Source of the DNA: JADJPO01 sp046330955
GTDB taxonomy: Bacteria; Actinomycetota; Actinomycetes; Actinomycetales; Kineosporiaceae
Length of the DNA: 64,000 nucleotides
Direction of reading: 5' to 3'
NCBI GenBank assembly: GCA_046330955.1
Contig: JAXLRT010000013.1
Span: 1-64,000 of the forward strand
Shown here in pieces: positions 33,673-40,918 of this stretch. A model generated the notes under the pieces. That model ran no database searches. It was not told the origin of the DNA and was given only the letters and a program-made list of their open reading frames with translations. Position 1 is the stretch's first letter, and each line of letters opens with the position of its first letter. The position numbers and the translations under genes were made by a program.

Positions 33673-34278
33673 ATGAGGCAGTACGGGCAGCTGATCCGCC
33701 GGCTGACCGGAGACGGGCTCCACGCCGGACCATCGCGCAGCCGCGTGCGCGGCTCGCTGTTCGTCCGGCACGTGGACGCCGGATCGAGCAATGTCACCGA
33801 GCTCGAGCTGATCGCCGTGACGAATCCGGTCCACGACATCGGCCGCTACGGCATCCGGTTCGTGGCGTCCCCTCGGCACGCCGATGCCCTGCTGATCACC
33901 GGACCACTGACCCTCAACATGCTCACCCCGCTGCTGTCCGCCTGGGCGGTGATGCCCGATCACCGGGTGATCGTGACCGCCGGTGACCACGCCGACCATG
34001 CCGGGCTCGGCCCTCGACCACCCGACCATCAGGCAGCCTTGGTGGCGCTGCTCCGCGAGTCCTACGCGACGGTCGACCTGCCACCGGAGCTGCGGGCGGC
34101 CGTCGTCGCCCACGCCGCCGGCGACCCGCCCGAACCTGAAGCGATCATCGACGCGTTGGTGGTGGCGATGCGTCAGGTGCAGGCTCGGGGTGCCACGAGG
34201 CGAGGCCGACGGCCGACGGGGTCGGAGGCGTCATCGCCGCCGACCCCGTCGTCCCCCTCCCCTCCGGAGGCTCAGTAG
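33673..34278 (+). CDS. HyfI/NuoB-like small subunit with no cysteines (N2-type cluster lost)
   Basis: A 201-residue protein with the NuoB/HyfI core: VRHVDAGSSNVTELEL, IRFVASPRHADALLITGPLT, VIVTAGDHAD and AAGDPPEPEAI. At the four [4Fe-4S] ligand positions it has Ser39, Thr42, His106 and Asp151, and there is no cysteine anywhere. The tail (about 175-201) is Ser/Pro-rich. ATG 33673 is chosen for GGAGG at 5-nt spacing; GTG 33643 would add ten residues. It is the last gene of the array and overlaps the convergent small membrane gene by 7 bp. Loss is complete and clean, indicating a structural or regulatory role. Confidence 0.85.
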   Translation: MRQYGQLIRRLTGDGLHAGPSRSRVRGSLFVRHVDAGSSNVTELELIAVTNPVHDIGRYGIRFVASPRHADALLITGPLTLNMLTPLLSAWAVMPDHRVIVTAGDHADHAGLGPRPPDHQAALVALLRESYATVDLPPELRAAVVAHAAGDPPEPEAIIDALVVAMRQVQARGATRRGRRPTGSEASSPPTPSSPSPPEAQ

Positions 34279-34589
34279 CCCACGCCCACGAGCTTGGCCA
34301 GCAGGGCCAGGCCGATCAGCAGCAGGGCGGCCCGGATCACGGGCGGCCCGCCGGGGATCAGGTGCGTGGGGATCGGTGCTCGCGGCTCATGTGGTCGAGG
34401 CACCTGGAACACCAGGCGCTGGCTGCGGCGGTACAGGATCTCGCTGGTGGTCCGGAACACCGAGCCCAGCACGAAGAGGCAGAACACCGCGAAGCCGGTC
34501 AGGGCGAGCGTGACCAGCACGGCGGGTAGCCCGGTGTCGATGCGGTTCAGGTGCCCTGTCACCAGGCGGCCTGCGAGTTGAGTGACCAT
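34272..34589 (-). CDS. Small membrane protein, unknown
   Basis: A 105-residue protein with two transmembrane helices (about residues 20-46 and 83-103) joined by a Pro/Arg-rich loop (RRSQRLVFQVPRPHEPRAPIP). No family was recognised. ATG 34589 has an excellent GGGAGGGGGG Shine-Dalgarno (34595-34605) at 5 nt; an upstream ATG at 34631 would run through a perfect 7-bp palindrome. The stop converges with and overlaps the HyfI-like gene. Linkage to the complex is positional only. Confidence 0.55.
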   Translation of the reverse strand: MVTQLAGRLVTGHLNRIDTGLPAVLVTLALTGFAVFCLFVLGSVFRTTSEILYRRSQRLVFQVPRPHEPRAPIPTHLIPGGPPVIRAALLLIGLALLAKLVGVGY

Positions 34590-34615
34590 CGTGACCCCCC
34601 CTCCCGTGACGATGT

Positions 34616-34633
34616 CGATGGCACTTGCCATCG
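34616..34633. promoter_or_regulatory. Perfect 7-bp inverted repeat upstream of small membrane gene
   Basis: CGATGGC (34616-34622) and GCCATCG (34627-34633) around 4 nt, about 30 bp before ATG 34589 on the minus strand. Candidate operator or leader hairpin. Confidence 0.4.
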
Positions 34634-34726
34634 TTCATCGACGGGAGTCACGGTGCAGTACGCACATCGTTCAGTCGGATGACATCATCCTGACGGTTGT
34701 CGTATCGCCAGCCTCCGAAGGAAGCG

Positions 34727-35626
34727 TCAGGCGGTGCGGCGCATCGATCCCAGCTCGGCGGCCACCGCCTCGACCATCGACTCCGGTGCGTCGTAGCGCG
34801 GCGCCCCCGGCACCGGCCAGTGCACCACGACGTCGGTGAAGCCCAGCTCACCCGCCCGGCCCACGACGTCCCGGAACTTCTCGACCGAGACCAGCGCGAA
34901 GGTCGGCGCGGCGTCCACCGACAGGTACCGATCGATCGAGGACGGCGCTCGGCCCGAGGCGGCCAGCACCTCCTCGAACCGAGCCGTCAGCTCGGCCACC
35001 CCGCGCCACCAGACCTCGTCGTCGGTTTCCCCGCGGGGAACGGACGGCGAGCCGGTGGTCGCCCACCCGGCACCGAACCGGGTGGCCAGCCGCATCAGCC
35101 GCGGACCGTTGGCGGCCACCACGAACGGCAGCCGGGGCTGCTGCACGCACTTCAGCGTCGTCTCGGCCTCGACCGCGCGGTAGTAGGTGCCGAGGTGCGA
35201 GGTCGACGGCCGGGTCAGGACGGCGTCCAGCACCTCGACGAATTCCTCCAGCCGGGCGGCGCGTTCGGCCGGGTGGGCCAGCGGTTCGCCGAGCACCGAG
35301 GCGTCGGCCCCGGTGCCTCCCGCGCCGATGCCCAGCACGGCGCGCCCGCCGCTGATGTCGTCGAGGGCGGCGAACTCGCGGGCGAACGGCACCGGGTGCC
35401 GGTAGTTGGGCGAGGCGACCCAGGTTCCCAGCGGGACGCGGGAGGTCACCGTGGCGGCCGCCACCAACGTGGGAATCGTTGCCCCCCAAGGCATTCCAGT
35501 ATACGGATCCCAGGTGAGGTGGTCATAGGTCCAGGCATGGTCGAAGCCCAGGCGCTCGACCTCGCGCCACAGGTGCTGTTGCTGCGCCCAGCGGCGCATG
35601 GGCAGCACGATCATCCCGATCCGCAC
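34727..35626 (-). CDS. LLM-class F420-dependent oxidoreductase
   Basis: A 299-residue luciferase-like monooxygenase-fold protein. MRIGMIVLPMRRW begins the barrel; AWTYDHLTWDPY, VPLGTWVASPNYRHPVPFAREFAALDDISGGRAVLGIGAG and FVVAANGPRLMRLA are typical of actinobacterial F420-dependent members. GTG 35626 is preferred because TACGGT on the minus strand lies 6 nt upstream (leaderless); GTG 35632 would start directly after that hexamer. It is divergent from the helicase-associated gene over about 40 bp, so promoters must overlap. Substrate is unknown. Confidence 0.87.
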   Translation of the reverse strand: MRIGMIVLPMRRWAQQQHLWREVERLGFDHAWTYDHLTWDPYTGMPWGATIPTLVAAATVTSRVPLGTWVASPNYRHPVPFAREFAALDDISGGRAVLGIGAGGTGADASVLGEPLAHPAERAARLEEFVEVLDAVLTRPSTSHLGTYYRAVEAETTLKCVQQPRLPFVVAANGPRLMRLATRFGAGWATTGSPSVPRGETDDEVWWRGVAELTARFEEVLAASGRAPSSIDRYLSVDAAPTFALVSVEKFRDVVGRAGELGFTDVVVHWPVPGAPRYDAPESMVEAVAAELGSMRRTA

Positions 35627-35631
35627 CGGCA

Positions 35632-35661
35632 CACCGTAGCGGCCGCGCCAGCGCGTAGCGT
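35632..35661. promoter_or_regulatory. Divergent leaderless promoter pair
   Basis: Minus-strand TACGGT (35633-35638), 6 nt before GTG 35626, and plus-strand TAGCGT (35656-35661), 7 nt before GTG 35669. The two starts are only 42 bp apart, so the promoters must overlap and compete. Confidence 0.4.
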
Positions 35662-35668
35662 TGGACGG

Positions 35669-37990
35669 GTGCCCCCTCGCCGATCCCCCGCTGCCGCCGC
35701 GCCGCCGCGCAGCCTGGCCGACGAGTTGCGCCGCCGCGACGACGAGGCACTGGCCGACCTGCTGCACGCCCGCCCCGACCTGGCGATCCCGCTGCCCCAC
35801 GACCTCGGGGCGCTGGCCCAGCGGGCGGCCATGCGCCCCAGCGTGCAACTCGCCGTGGACGCCCTCGACCTGGCCACCCTGCAGGTCCTCGAGACCGTCG
35901 TCGCGCTGACCGGCACCGCCGAGGCGATCACGGCCGCCAGCGTGAGCACCGCCTGGGGCGCGGACGCCGGCCCGGCCCTCGACCGGCTCCGCACGCTGGC
36001 CCTGATCTGGGGCCCGGACGACCAGCTCACCCCGGTCCGCGCGGCACACGAGTGCTTCGCCCCCCACCCGGCCGGGCTCGGTCCGGTGACCGGGCTGAGC
36101 CTCACCCGGGTGAGCGAGCTGCTCGACCAGGCCCCGGACGGCGCCCGCGCCGTGCTCGACCGGCTCACCTGGGACGGTCCTCGTGGCCAGGTCGCCCACG
36201 CCGATCGCCCGGTGGACGAGGACAGCCAGGCCCCGCTGGAGTGGCTGCTCGCGCGCGGCCTGCTGGCCGTCGCCGACAGCGATCACGTGGTGCTGCCGCG
36301 CGAGGTCGCCCTACAGCTGCGCGGTGGACGAACCCATCGCGAGCCGGCCGTCACCGCCCCCGAACTGTCGCCCCGCGCGGCTCCCCAGGCCGAGACCCAC
36401 GCTGCGCAGGCGGCTGCCGAGGCGGTGCGGTTGGTGGCGGCGCTGGCGCAGCTGTGGGGCACGACGCCGCCGCCGGTGCTGCGGGCCGGCGGGTTGGGCG
36501 TGCGCGAGCTCAAACGCACCGCGTCGGCGCTCGAGGTGGACGAGACGGACGCCGCGCGCATCGTCGAGATCGCCTACGCCGCAGGGCTGATCGCCGACGA
36601 CGGCGAGATCGATCCCCATTGGGCGCCTACCCCCGAGGTCGATGTCTGGCTGACTCGCGACGTCCCGCAACGCTGGGTCGAGCTCGCTCGCGCCTACCTG
36701 AACACTCCTCGGTGCCCGCACCTGGTGGGCACCCGCGACGAGCGGGACGCCCCGCGCAACGCCCTCGGCCCGGACCTCACCCGGCCGGGTGCCGTCGGCC
36801 TGCGGGCGTGGGTGCTGCGCACCCTGGCGAGCCTGCCGTCGCCGCAGGGCACCACGCCGGCCGACCTGATCGAGCGCTACACCTGGACGACGCCGCGCCG
36901 CGCCGGTCTGGGGCGCCGGGTCCTGCTGGAAGCCGTTGTCGCCGAAGGGGTGTGGCTCGGCCTGCTGGGACCTGCCGGCACCGACGGGGTCGCCGTCGCC
37001 GCCCCGGCCCGGGCGTTGCTGGAGCAGACCGAGGACGGCGACCGGCAGGCCGCCACCCGGCTCGGGGCGGCGCTGCCGGCACCGGTCGACCACATCCTGC
37101 TGCAGGCGGACCTGACCGCCATCGCCCCTGGCCCGCTCGACCGGCACGTCGCGCGCGAGCTCGATCTGCTGGCCGATGTCGAGAGCCGCGGCGGCGCCAC
37201 GGTGCTGCGCTTCACCGCGGCCTCGGTGCGGCGAGCCCTGGACGCCGGCCGCAGCGGCGACGACATCCTGACCTGGCTGCGCGACCACTCCCGCACCCCG
37301 GTGCCGCAGCCACTCGAGTACCTGATCGGCGACACCGCCCGGCGTCACGGCCGGCTGCGGGTCAGTACGGCCCGGTCGTTCATCCGCAGCGACGACGAGG
37401 CGGCACTGTCCGAACTGGTCTCGGACCGGCGCGCCGACTCGCTCCAGCTGCGGCAGCTGGCCCCCACCGTGCTGGCCGCCCAGGCCGATCCGACCGCGGT
37501 GCTCGAGGTGCTGCGCGCCATGGGCCTCGCGCCGGCCGCCGAGGCGGCCGACGGGACGGTCGTGATCGCCCCGCCGCCGATGCACCGCACCGGGGCGCGG
37601 CGCCGTCCGGTGCTGGCCCATCAGGCGCCACCGGCACCGAGCCGCGCCTCGCTGCTGTCGGCGGCCACCGCGCTGCGGCTGACCGAGTTGGCCGCCCACG
37701 ACACCACGATGCGTCGCCTCGACGGGACGCCGGAACCCCCGCCGGGGTTGCCACCCACCCCGGCGGACGTGGCCACGGTCCTGATCCAGTTGAGCCAGGC
37801 CATGGCCCGCCGCAGCCCGGTGTGGGTGGCCTATGTCGACGGGGACGGCCGGGTCGGCCAGCGGCTGGTCGAGCCGATCGAGGTGGCCGCCGGCCGGTTG
37901 CAGGCCTTCGACCGCTCGACGGCGCGCATCCTCACGGTGCCGATCGCGCGCGTCACGCGGGTCACCCCGCTCACCGACCACCCGCGCTGA
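35669..37990 (+). CDS. Helicase-associated / WYL-like protein
   Basis: A 773-residue protein matching actinobacterial helicase-associated (Helicase_C_3) proteins. The N-terminal region has SLADELRRRDDEALADLLHARPDL and several winged-helix-like segments; the Helicase_C_3 region lies at about 460-630 (ILLQADLTAIAPGPLDRHVARELDLLADVESRGG). The C-terminus (about 690-773) resembles a WYL ligand-sensing fold (WVAYVDGDGRVGQRLVEPIEV). No Walker motifs are present, so it is not itself a helicase. GTG 35669 is 7 nt after TAGCGT. An XPB-type helicase lies 5 kb downstream; these two families often co-occur in actinobacteria, which suggests partnership. Confidence 0.78.
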   Translation: MPPRRSPAAAAPPRSLADELRRRDDEALADLLHARPDLAIPLPHDLGALAQRAAMRPSVQLAVDALDLATLQVLETVVALTGTAEAITAASVSTAWGADAGPALDRLRTLALIWGPDDQLTPVRAAHECFAPHPAGLGPVTGLSLTRVSELLDQAPDGARAVLDRLTWDGPRGQVAHADRPVDEDSQAPLEWLLARGLLAVADSDHVVLPREVALQLRGGRTHREPAVTAPELSPRAAPQAETHAAQAAAEAVRLVAALAQLWGTTPPPVLRAGGLGVRELKRTASALEVDETDAARIVEIAYAAGLIADDGEIDPHWAPTPEVDVWLTRDVPQRWVELARAYLNTPRCPHLVGTRDERDAPRNALGPDLTRPGAVGLRAWVLRTLASLPSPQGTTPADLIERYTWTTPRRAGLGRRVLLEAVVAEGVWLGLLGPAGTDGVAVAAPARALLEQTEDGDRQAATRLGAALPAPVDHILLQADLTAIAPGPLDRHVARELDLLADVESRGGATVLRFTAASVRRALDAGRSGDDILTWLRDHSRTPVPQPLEYLIGDTARRHGRLRVSTARSFIRSDDEAALSELVSDRRADSLQLRQLAPTVLAAQADPTAVLEVLRAMGLAPAAEAADGTVVIAPPPMHRTGARRRPVLAHQAPPAPSRASLLSAATALRLTELAAHDTTMRRLDGTPEPPPGLPPTPADVATVLIQLSQAMARRSPVWVAYVDGDGRVGQRLVEPIEVAAGRLQAFDRSTARILTVPIARVTRVTPLTDHPR

Positions 37991-37993
37991 GGA

Positions 37994-38707
37994 TCACTCG
38001 GGGGTGTCGCCGCCCGAGCCCTCGTCGCCGGCCAGCACGCGGTACATCCGCTTGCGGGCGTCGTCCAGGACGGCGGCCGCCGCGGTGGCCTGGGCGTCGT
38101 CGCCGTGCCGGGCGACCTGTTCGACGGCAGCCGCGAGCGCTGCCAGGCCGGCCATCAACGACTTGACCCGCTCGGCGGGCCGGGCGTCGGTGGCCTTCCA
38201 GGGCTCGGACATCTCCTCTGGGTGCTCGGCCACGTACGCGCGGCCGGCCTCGGTGAGGGAGAAGTTGCGCCGACCCTCGGACTCCTCGACCACGACCAAG
38301 CCCTCGTCCTGCAGTTGGGCGAGCACCGGGTAGACCGAGCCGGGGCTCGGACGCCACAGGCCGCCGCTGCGCTCGGCGAGCTCGTTCATGATCGCGTAGC
38401 CGTGACGCGCGCCCTCGGCCAGCAGGGCCAGGACGGCGGCACGCACGTTGCCGCGGCGTCCGCGCCGGCCACCGGGGCCGCGGCGTCCGCCACCCCAGGG
38501 ACCGTGCCCGTGACCGCGGGCGAACGGCGGCACGAAGGGCGGGCCGAACCCGCCGGGGCCGAACCCTGCCGGGCCGCGACCGAAGCCGGGCTCGAACCCC
38601 TCTGCCGGGCCGGACTCCTCGTGGCTCATGGACATGTGCATATCAGGCCCCGGATGACCAGGGCCGCCGAAGCGTCGCCATGGGGGCGACTTCGGGTGTC
38701 TCTTCAC
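37994..38707 (-). CDS. PadR-family transcriptional regulator (Gly/His-rich N-terminus)
   Basis: A 237-residue regulator. The first 85 residues are Gly/Pro/His/Arg-rich (FGRGPAGFGPGGFGPPF, GHGHGPWGGGRRG). The PadR winged helix occupies about 88-165 (VRAAVLALLAEGARHGYAIMNELAERSGG, PSPGSVYPVLAQLQDEGLV). A C-terminal helix (about 175-225) mediates dimerisation in the family. GTG 38707 has AAGGAG at 6 nt. The palindrome ACGATATATCGC upstream is a likely autoregulatory operator. The histidine-rich N-terminus might bind metal; that is speculative. Confidence 0.88.
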   Translation of the reverse strand: MKRHPKSPPWRRFGGPGHPGPDMHMSMSHEESGPAEGFEPGFGRGPAGFGPGGFGPPFVPPFARGHGHGPWGGGRRGPGGRRGRRGNVRAAVLALLAEGARHGYAIMNELAERSGGLWRPSPGSVYPVLAQLQDEGLVVVEESEGRRNFSLTEAGRAYVAEHPEEMSEPWKATDARPAERVKSLMAGLAALAAAVEQVARHGDDAQATAAAAVLDDARKRMYRVLAGDEGSGGDTPE

Positions 38708-38745
38708 GACAGTCTCCTTTCAACGATGTTCTGTCGATGGCTTGA

Positions 38746-38755
38746 CGATATATCG
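38746..38755. promoter_or_regulatory. CGATATATCG palindrome, candidate PadR operator
   Basis: A 10-bp perfect AT-rich palindrome (extended ACGATATATCGC) in an otherwise GC-rich region, 38 bp upstream of the PadR start. PadR family operators are commonly AT-rich palindromes of the ATAT type. Confidence 0.5.
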
Positions 38756-38794
38756 CTAATGCATCGCCTGCAACCGCTGGACTCAGCCCCCTTG

Positions 38795-38810
38795 TGTGAC
38801 CTGGATCACA
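38795..38810. promoter_or_regulatory. CRP/FNR-type palindrome TGTGA-N6-TCACA
   Basis: An exact match to the canonical CRP half-sites TGTGA and TCACA with a 6-nt spacer, 45 bp before the ATG of the FAD oxidoreductase and immediately upstream of an ECF41-like promoter. It would be recognised by a CRP-family protein such as Cmr or GlxR-like regulators. Confidence 0.6.
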
Positions 38811-38819
38811 GGCTTGCCC

Positions 38820-38847
38820 GGTCACACTCGACCGACCCGGACGCGAC
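38820..38847 (+). promoter_or_regulatory. Candidate ECF41-type promoter
   Basis: GGTCACA (38820-38826) and CGAC (38844-38847), 17 nt apart, are each one mismatch from the published ECF41 -35 TGTCACA and -10 CGTC elements. It lies just upstream of the oxidoreductase gene that is coupled to an ECF41 sigma factor, which would make an autoregulatory loop. Confidence 0.4.
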
Positions 38848-38855
38848 ATCGCGGC

Positions 38856-40007
38856 ATGACGCAGAACCTCACCTCAGCTGCCCCGACAGCCGGCCGGGCA
38901 ATCCCTGCCACGCCCGGTCCCGTTCCCCGGCACCACCCCGGCCCCCGGCACGGCACCGATCACCCGATCGTGGTGATCGGTGCCGGCTACGCCGGCGTCA
39001 TGGTCGCCAACCGATTGGCCTCCCACGGCGCCGCGGTGAGCCTGATCAGCGAGCAGCCCGAGTTCATCGAGCGCATCCGGCTGCACCAGCTGATCGCCGG
39101 CACCCACCCCGCCCGGCGCCCGCTGGCCGAGCTGCTGCACCCGGGCGTCGACCTCGTCCTCGCCCGCGCGCAACGGATCCACCCCGAGCGCGACCTGGTC
39201 GACCTCGAGGCGGCGCCACCGGTGCCGTACCACCGCCTGGTGCTCGCCACCGGCAGCGTGCCCACCGCACCGCCGCACTGTCCGGACGTCGCGACCCTGA
39301 CCGGCGCCCTGCGCGCGCGGGACCAGCTGGCCGGCCTGACGTCCGGTGCCCGGGTGCTGGTCGTCGGCGGCGGCCTGACCGGGGTCGAGACGGCGAGCGA
39401 GATCGCCTGCGCCCGAACGGATCTGCGCGTCGTCCTGCTGTCCCCCAGGCTGCTACCAGACCTCACGCCGGCGGCCCGCCGGCGCGCCGAGGCCGTGCTG
39501 CGACGGCAGGGTGTCGAGCTGGTAACCGGACGCTACCCCGAGGCGCCGCCGGCCGAGCTCACGCTGTGGTGTGGCCCGCTGCACGCCACGCCGCTGGCCG
39601 CCGGCAGCGGCCTGCCGGTGGACGACGCCGGCCGGGTGCGCGTCGAGGCCGACCAGCGCGTGATCGGTCACCCTCGGATCCTGGCGGTCGGGGACGCCGC
39701 CCGGCACCCGGCGAACCGCCGCGCCTCCTGCCAGTCGGCGCTGCCGTCGGGGGCCGCCGCCGCGGACGCCGTGCTGGCCGACCTGCGGGGTGAACCGGCG
39801 GCGGCGTTCCGGCTGCAGTACACGCTGCGCTGCATCAGCCTGGGTCGTGACCGCGCGCTGGTGCAGACCAGTCGCGGCGACGACACCGCGCGCGGGCCGG
39901 CCCTCGGCGGTCGACCGGCGGCGCTGGTCAAGGAGAAGGTGTCGAGCATGACCATTCGATGGCTGCACGCCCAGGCCGCCGGACGCGACCTGCGGTGGCG
40001 TCAGTGA
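38856..40007 (+). CDS. FAD-dependent NADH-dehydrogenase-like oxidoreductase (ECF41 partner)
   Basis: A 383-residue two-dinucleotide-binding-domain flavoprotein (NDH-2/AIF type). After a Pro-rich 36-residue leader comes the FAD Rossmann motif VVIGAGYAGVMVANRL, the NAD(P)H-binding motif VLVVGGGLTGVETASEIA near residue 168, and the FAD-closing ILAVGDAARHP. ATG 38856 gives the natural N-terminus. The stop overlaps the GTG of the sigma gene (GTGA). ECF41 sigma factors are regularly encoded with carboxymuconolactone decarboxylases, oxidoreductases or epimerases; this gene plays that role. Electron acceptor is unknown. Confidence 0.87.
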   Translation: MTQNLTSAAPTAGRAIPATPGPVPRHHPGPRHGTDHPIVVIGAGYAGVMVANRLASHGAAVSLISEQPEFIERIRLHQLIAGTHPARRPLAELLHPGVDLVLARAQRIHPERDLVDLEAAPPVPYHRLVLATGSVPTAPPHCPDVATLTGALRARDQLAGLTSGARVLVVGGGLTGVETASEIACARTDLRVVLLSPRLLPDLTPAARRRAEAVLRRQGVELVTGRYPEAPPAELTLWCGPLHATPLAAGSGLPVDDAGRVRVEADQRVIGHPRILAVGDAARHPANRRASCQSALPSGAAAADAVLADLRGEPAAAFRLQYTLRCISLGRDRALVQTSRGDDTARGPALGGRPAALVKEKVSSMTIRWLHAQAAGRDLRWRQ

Positions 40008-40918
40008 GCCAGGCAGACCGTGTGGACGACGCGCAGCGCTTCGACGACCAGCGCCCGCGACTGTTCGCCATCGCCTATCAGCTGACCGGATCGGTCGCCG
40101 ACGCCGAGGACGCGGTGCAGGAGGCCTGGGCGGCCTGGGTCGGTGCCGACCGCACCGGCGTGTACAACCCTGCCGGCTACCTCACCCGCCTGGTCACCCA
40201 CAAGGCCGTCGACGCGCTGCGCGCCCGGCAGCGCCGGCGGGAGAGCTACCCCGGGTCGTGGCTGCCCGAACCGCTGCCCACCGCCGTCGCGACCCCGTCG
40301 GCCCACCCCGACCCGCAGGACGCCGCCGAGCTGGCCGACGAGGTGACCACCGGCCTGCTGGTGCTGCTCGAGACGCTCACCCCGGAGCAGCGGGCCGCGT
40401 TCGTGCTGCACGAGGCGTTCGGGCTGCCGCACGACGAGATCGCCGGCCTGCTCGATCGCACCCCGGCCGCGGTACGCAAGGGCCACAGCCGCGCCCGCGC
40501 CCAGGTGCGCGGGGGACGAACCCGGTTCCGGACCGACCGCCGGCGCGCCGAACAGGTGGCACAGCAGTTCCTCGGCGCCGCTGCCGGCGGCGACCTGCAG
40601 ACCCTGGTGACCCTGTTGGAGGACGGCGCCGTGGTGATCAGCGATGGTGGCGGCAAGGTCAGTGCGGCGCGGCGCGTCGTCCAGGGTGCCGAGCAGGTTG
40701 CCCGGTTCATGATCGGGATTGCCGCGCGGGTGGGTACCGACCTCACCCACGTGCCGACCGAACTGGGCGGGCTCCCCGCCCTGGCCAGCTGGGACCTCAC
40801 CGGCGCGCGGCCCCGGCTGGACACCGTGACCATGATCGAGACCGAGGGCGACCGGGTGAGCGCGGTCTATGTCCAGCGCAACCCCGACAAGCTGCGCCAC
40901 CTAGAGTGGGGCGGGTGA
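40004..40918 (+). CDS. ECF41-type RNA polymerase sigma factor with SnoaL-like domain
   Basis: A 304-residue sigma factor. Sigma-70 region 2 (about 10-75: LFAIAYQLTGSVADAEDAVQEAW) and region 4 (about 115-165: LTPEQRAAFVLHEAFGLPHDEIAGLLDRTPAAVRKGHSRAR as an HTH) are joined by a linker containing the ECF41 signature WLPEP (86-90). The C-terminal SnoaL-like domain contains DGGGK at 214-218, the motif that tunes ECF41 activity instead of an anti-sigma factor. GTG 40004 overlaps the oxidoreductase stop; the TGA overlaps the XPB start. Confidence 0.93.
   Translation: MSQADRVDDAQRFDDQRPRLFAIAYQLTGSVADAEDAVQEAWAAWVGADRTGVYNPAGYLTRLVTHKAVDALRARQRRRESYPGSWLPEPLPTAVATPSAHPDPQDAAELADEVTTGLLVLLETLTPEQRAAFVLHEAFGLPHDEIAGLLDRTPAAVRKGHSRARAQVRGGRTRFRTDRRRAEQVAQQFLGAAAGGDLQTLVTLLEDGAVVISDGGGKVSAARRVVQGAEQVARFMIGIAARVGTDLTHVPTELGGLPALASWDLTGARPRLDTVTMIETEGDRVSAVYVQRNPDKLRHLEWGG
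40902..40907 (+). promoter_or_regulatory. -10-like hexamer for XPB helicase gene
   Basis: TAGAGT inside the end of the sigma gene, 7 nt before GTG 40915. It would allow leaderless XPB expression independent of the sigma operon. Confidence 0.35.

Noticed and set aside
31899..34278. Calling the complex an active hydrogenase-4 or formate hydrogenlyase
   Set aside because: All NiFe and N2-type cluster ligands are missing, and no Fe-S ferredoxin-type subunit or formate dehydrogenase gene is nearby.
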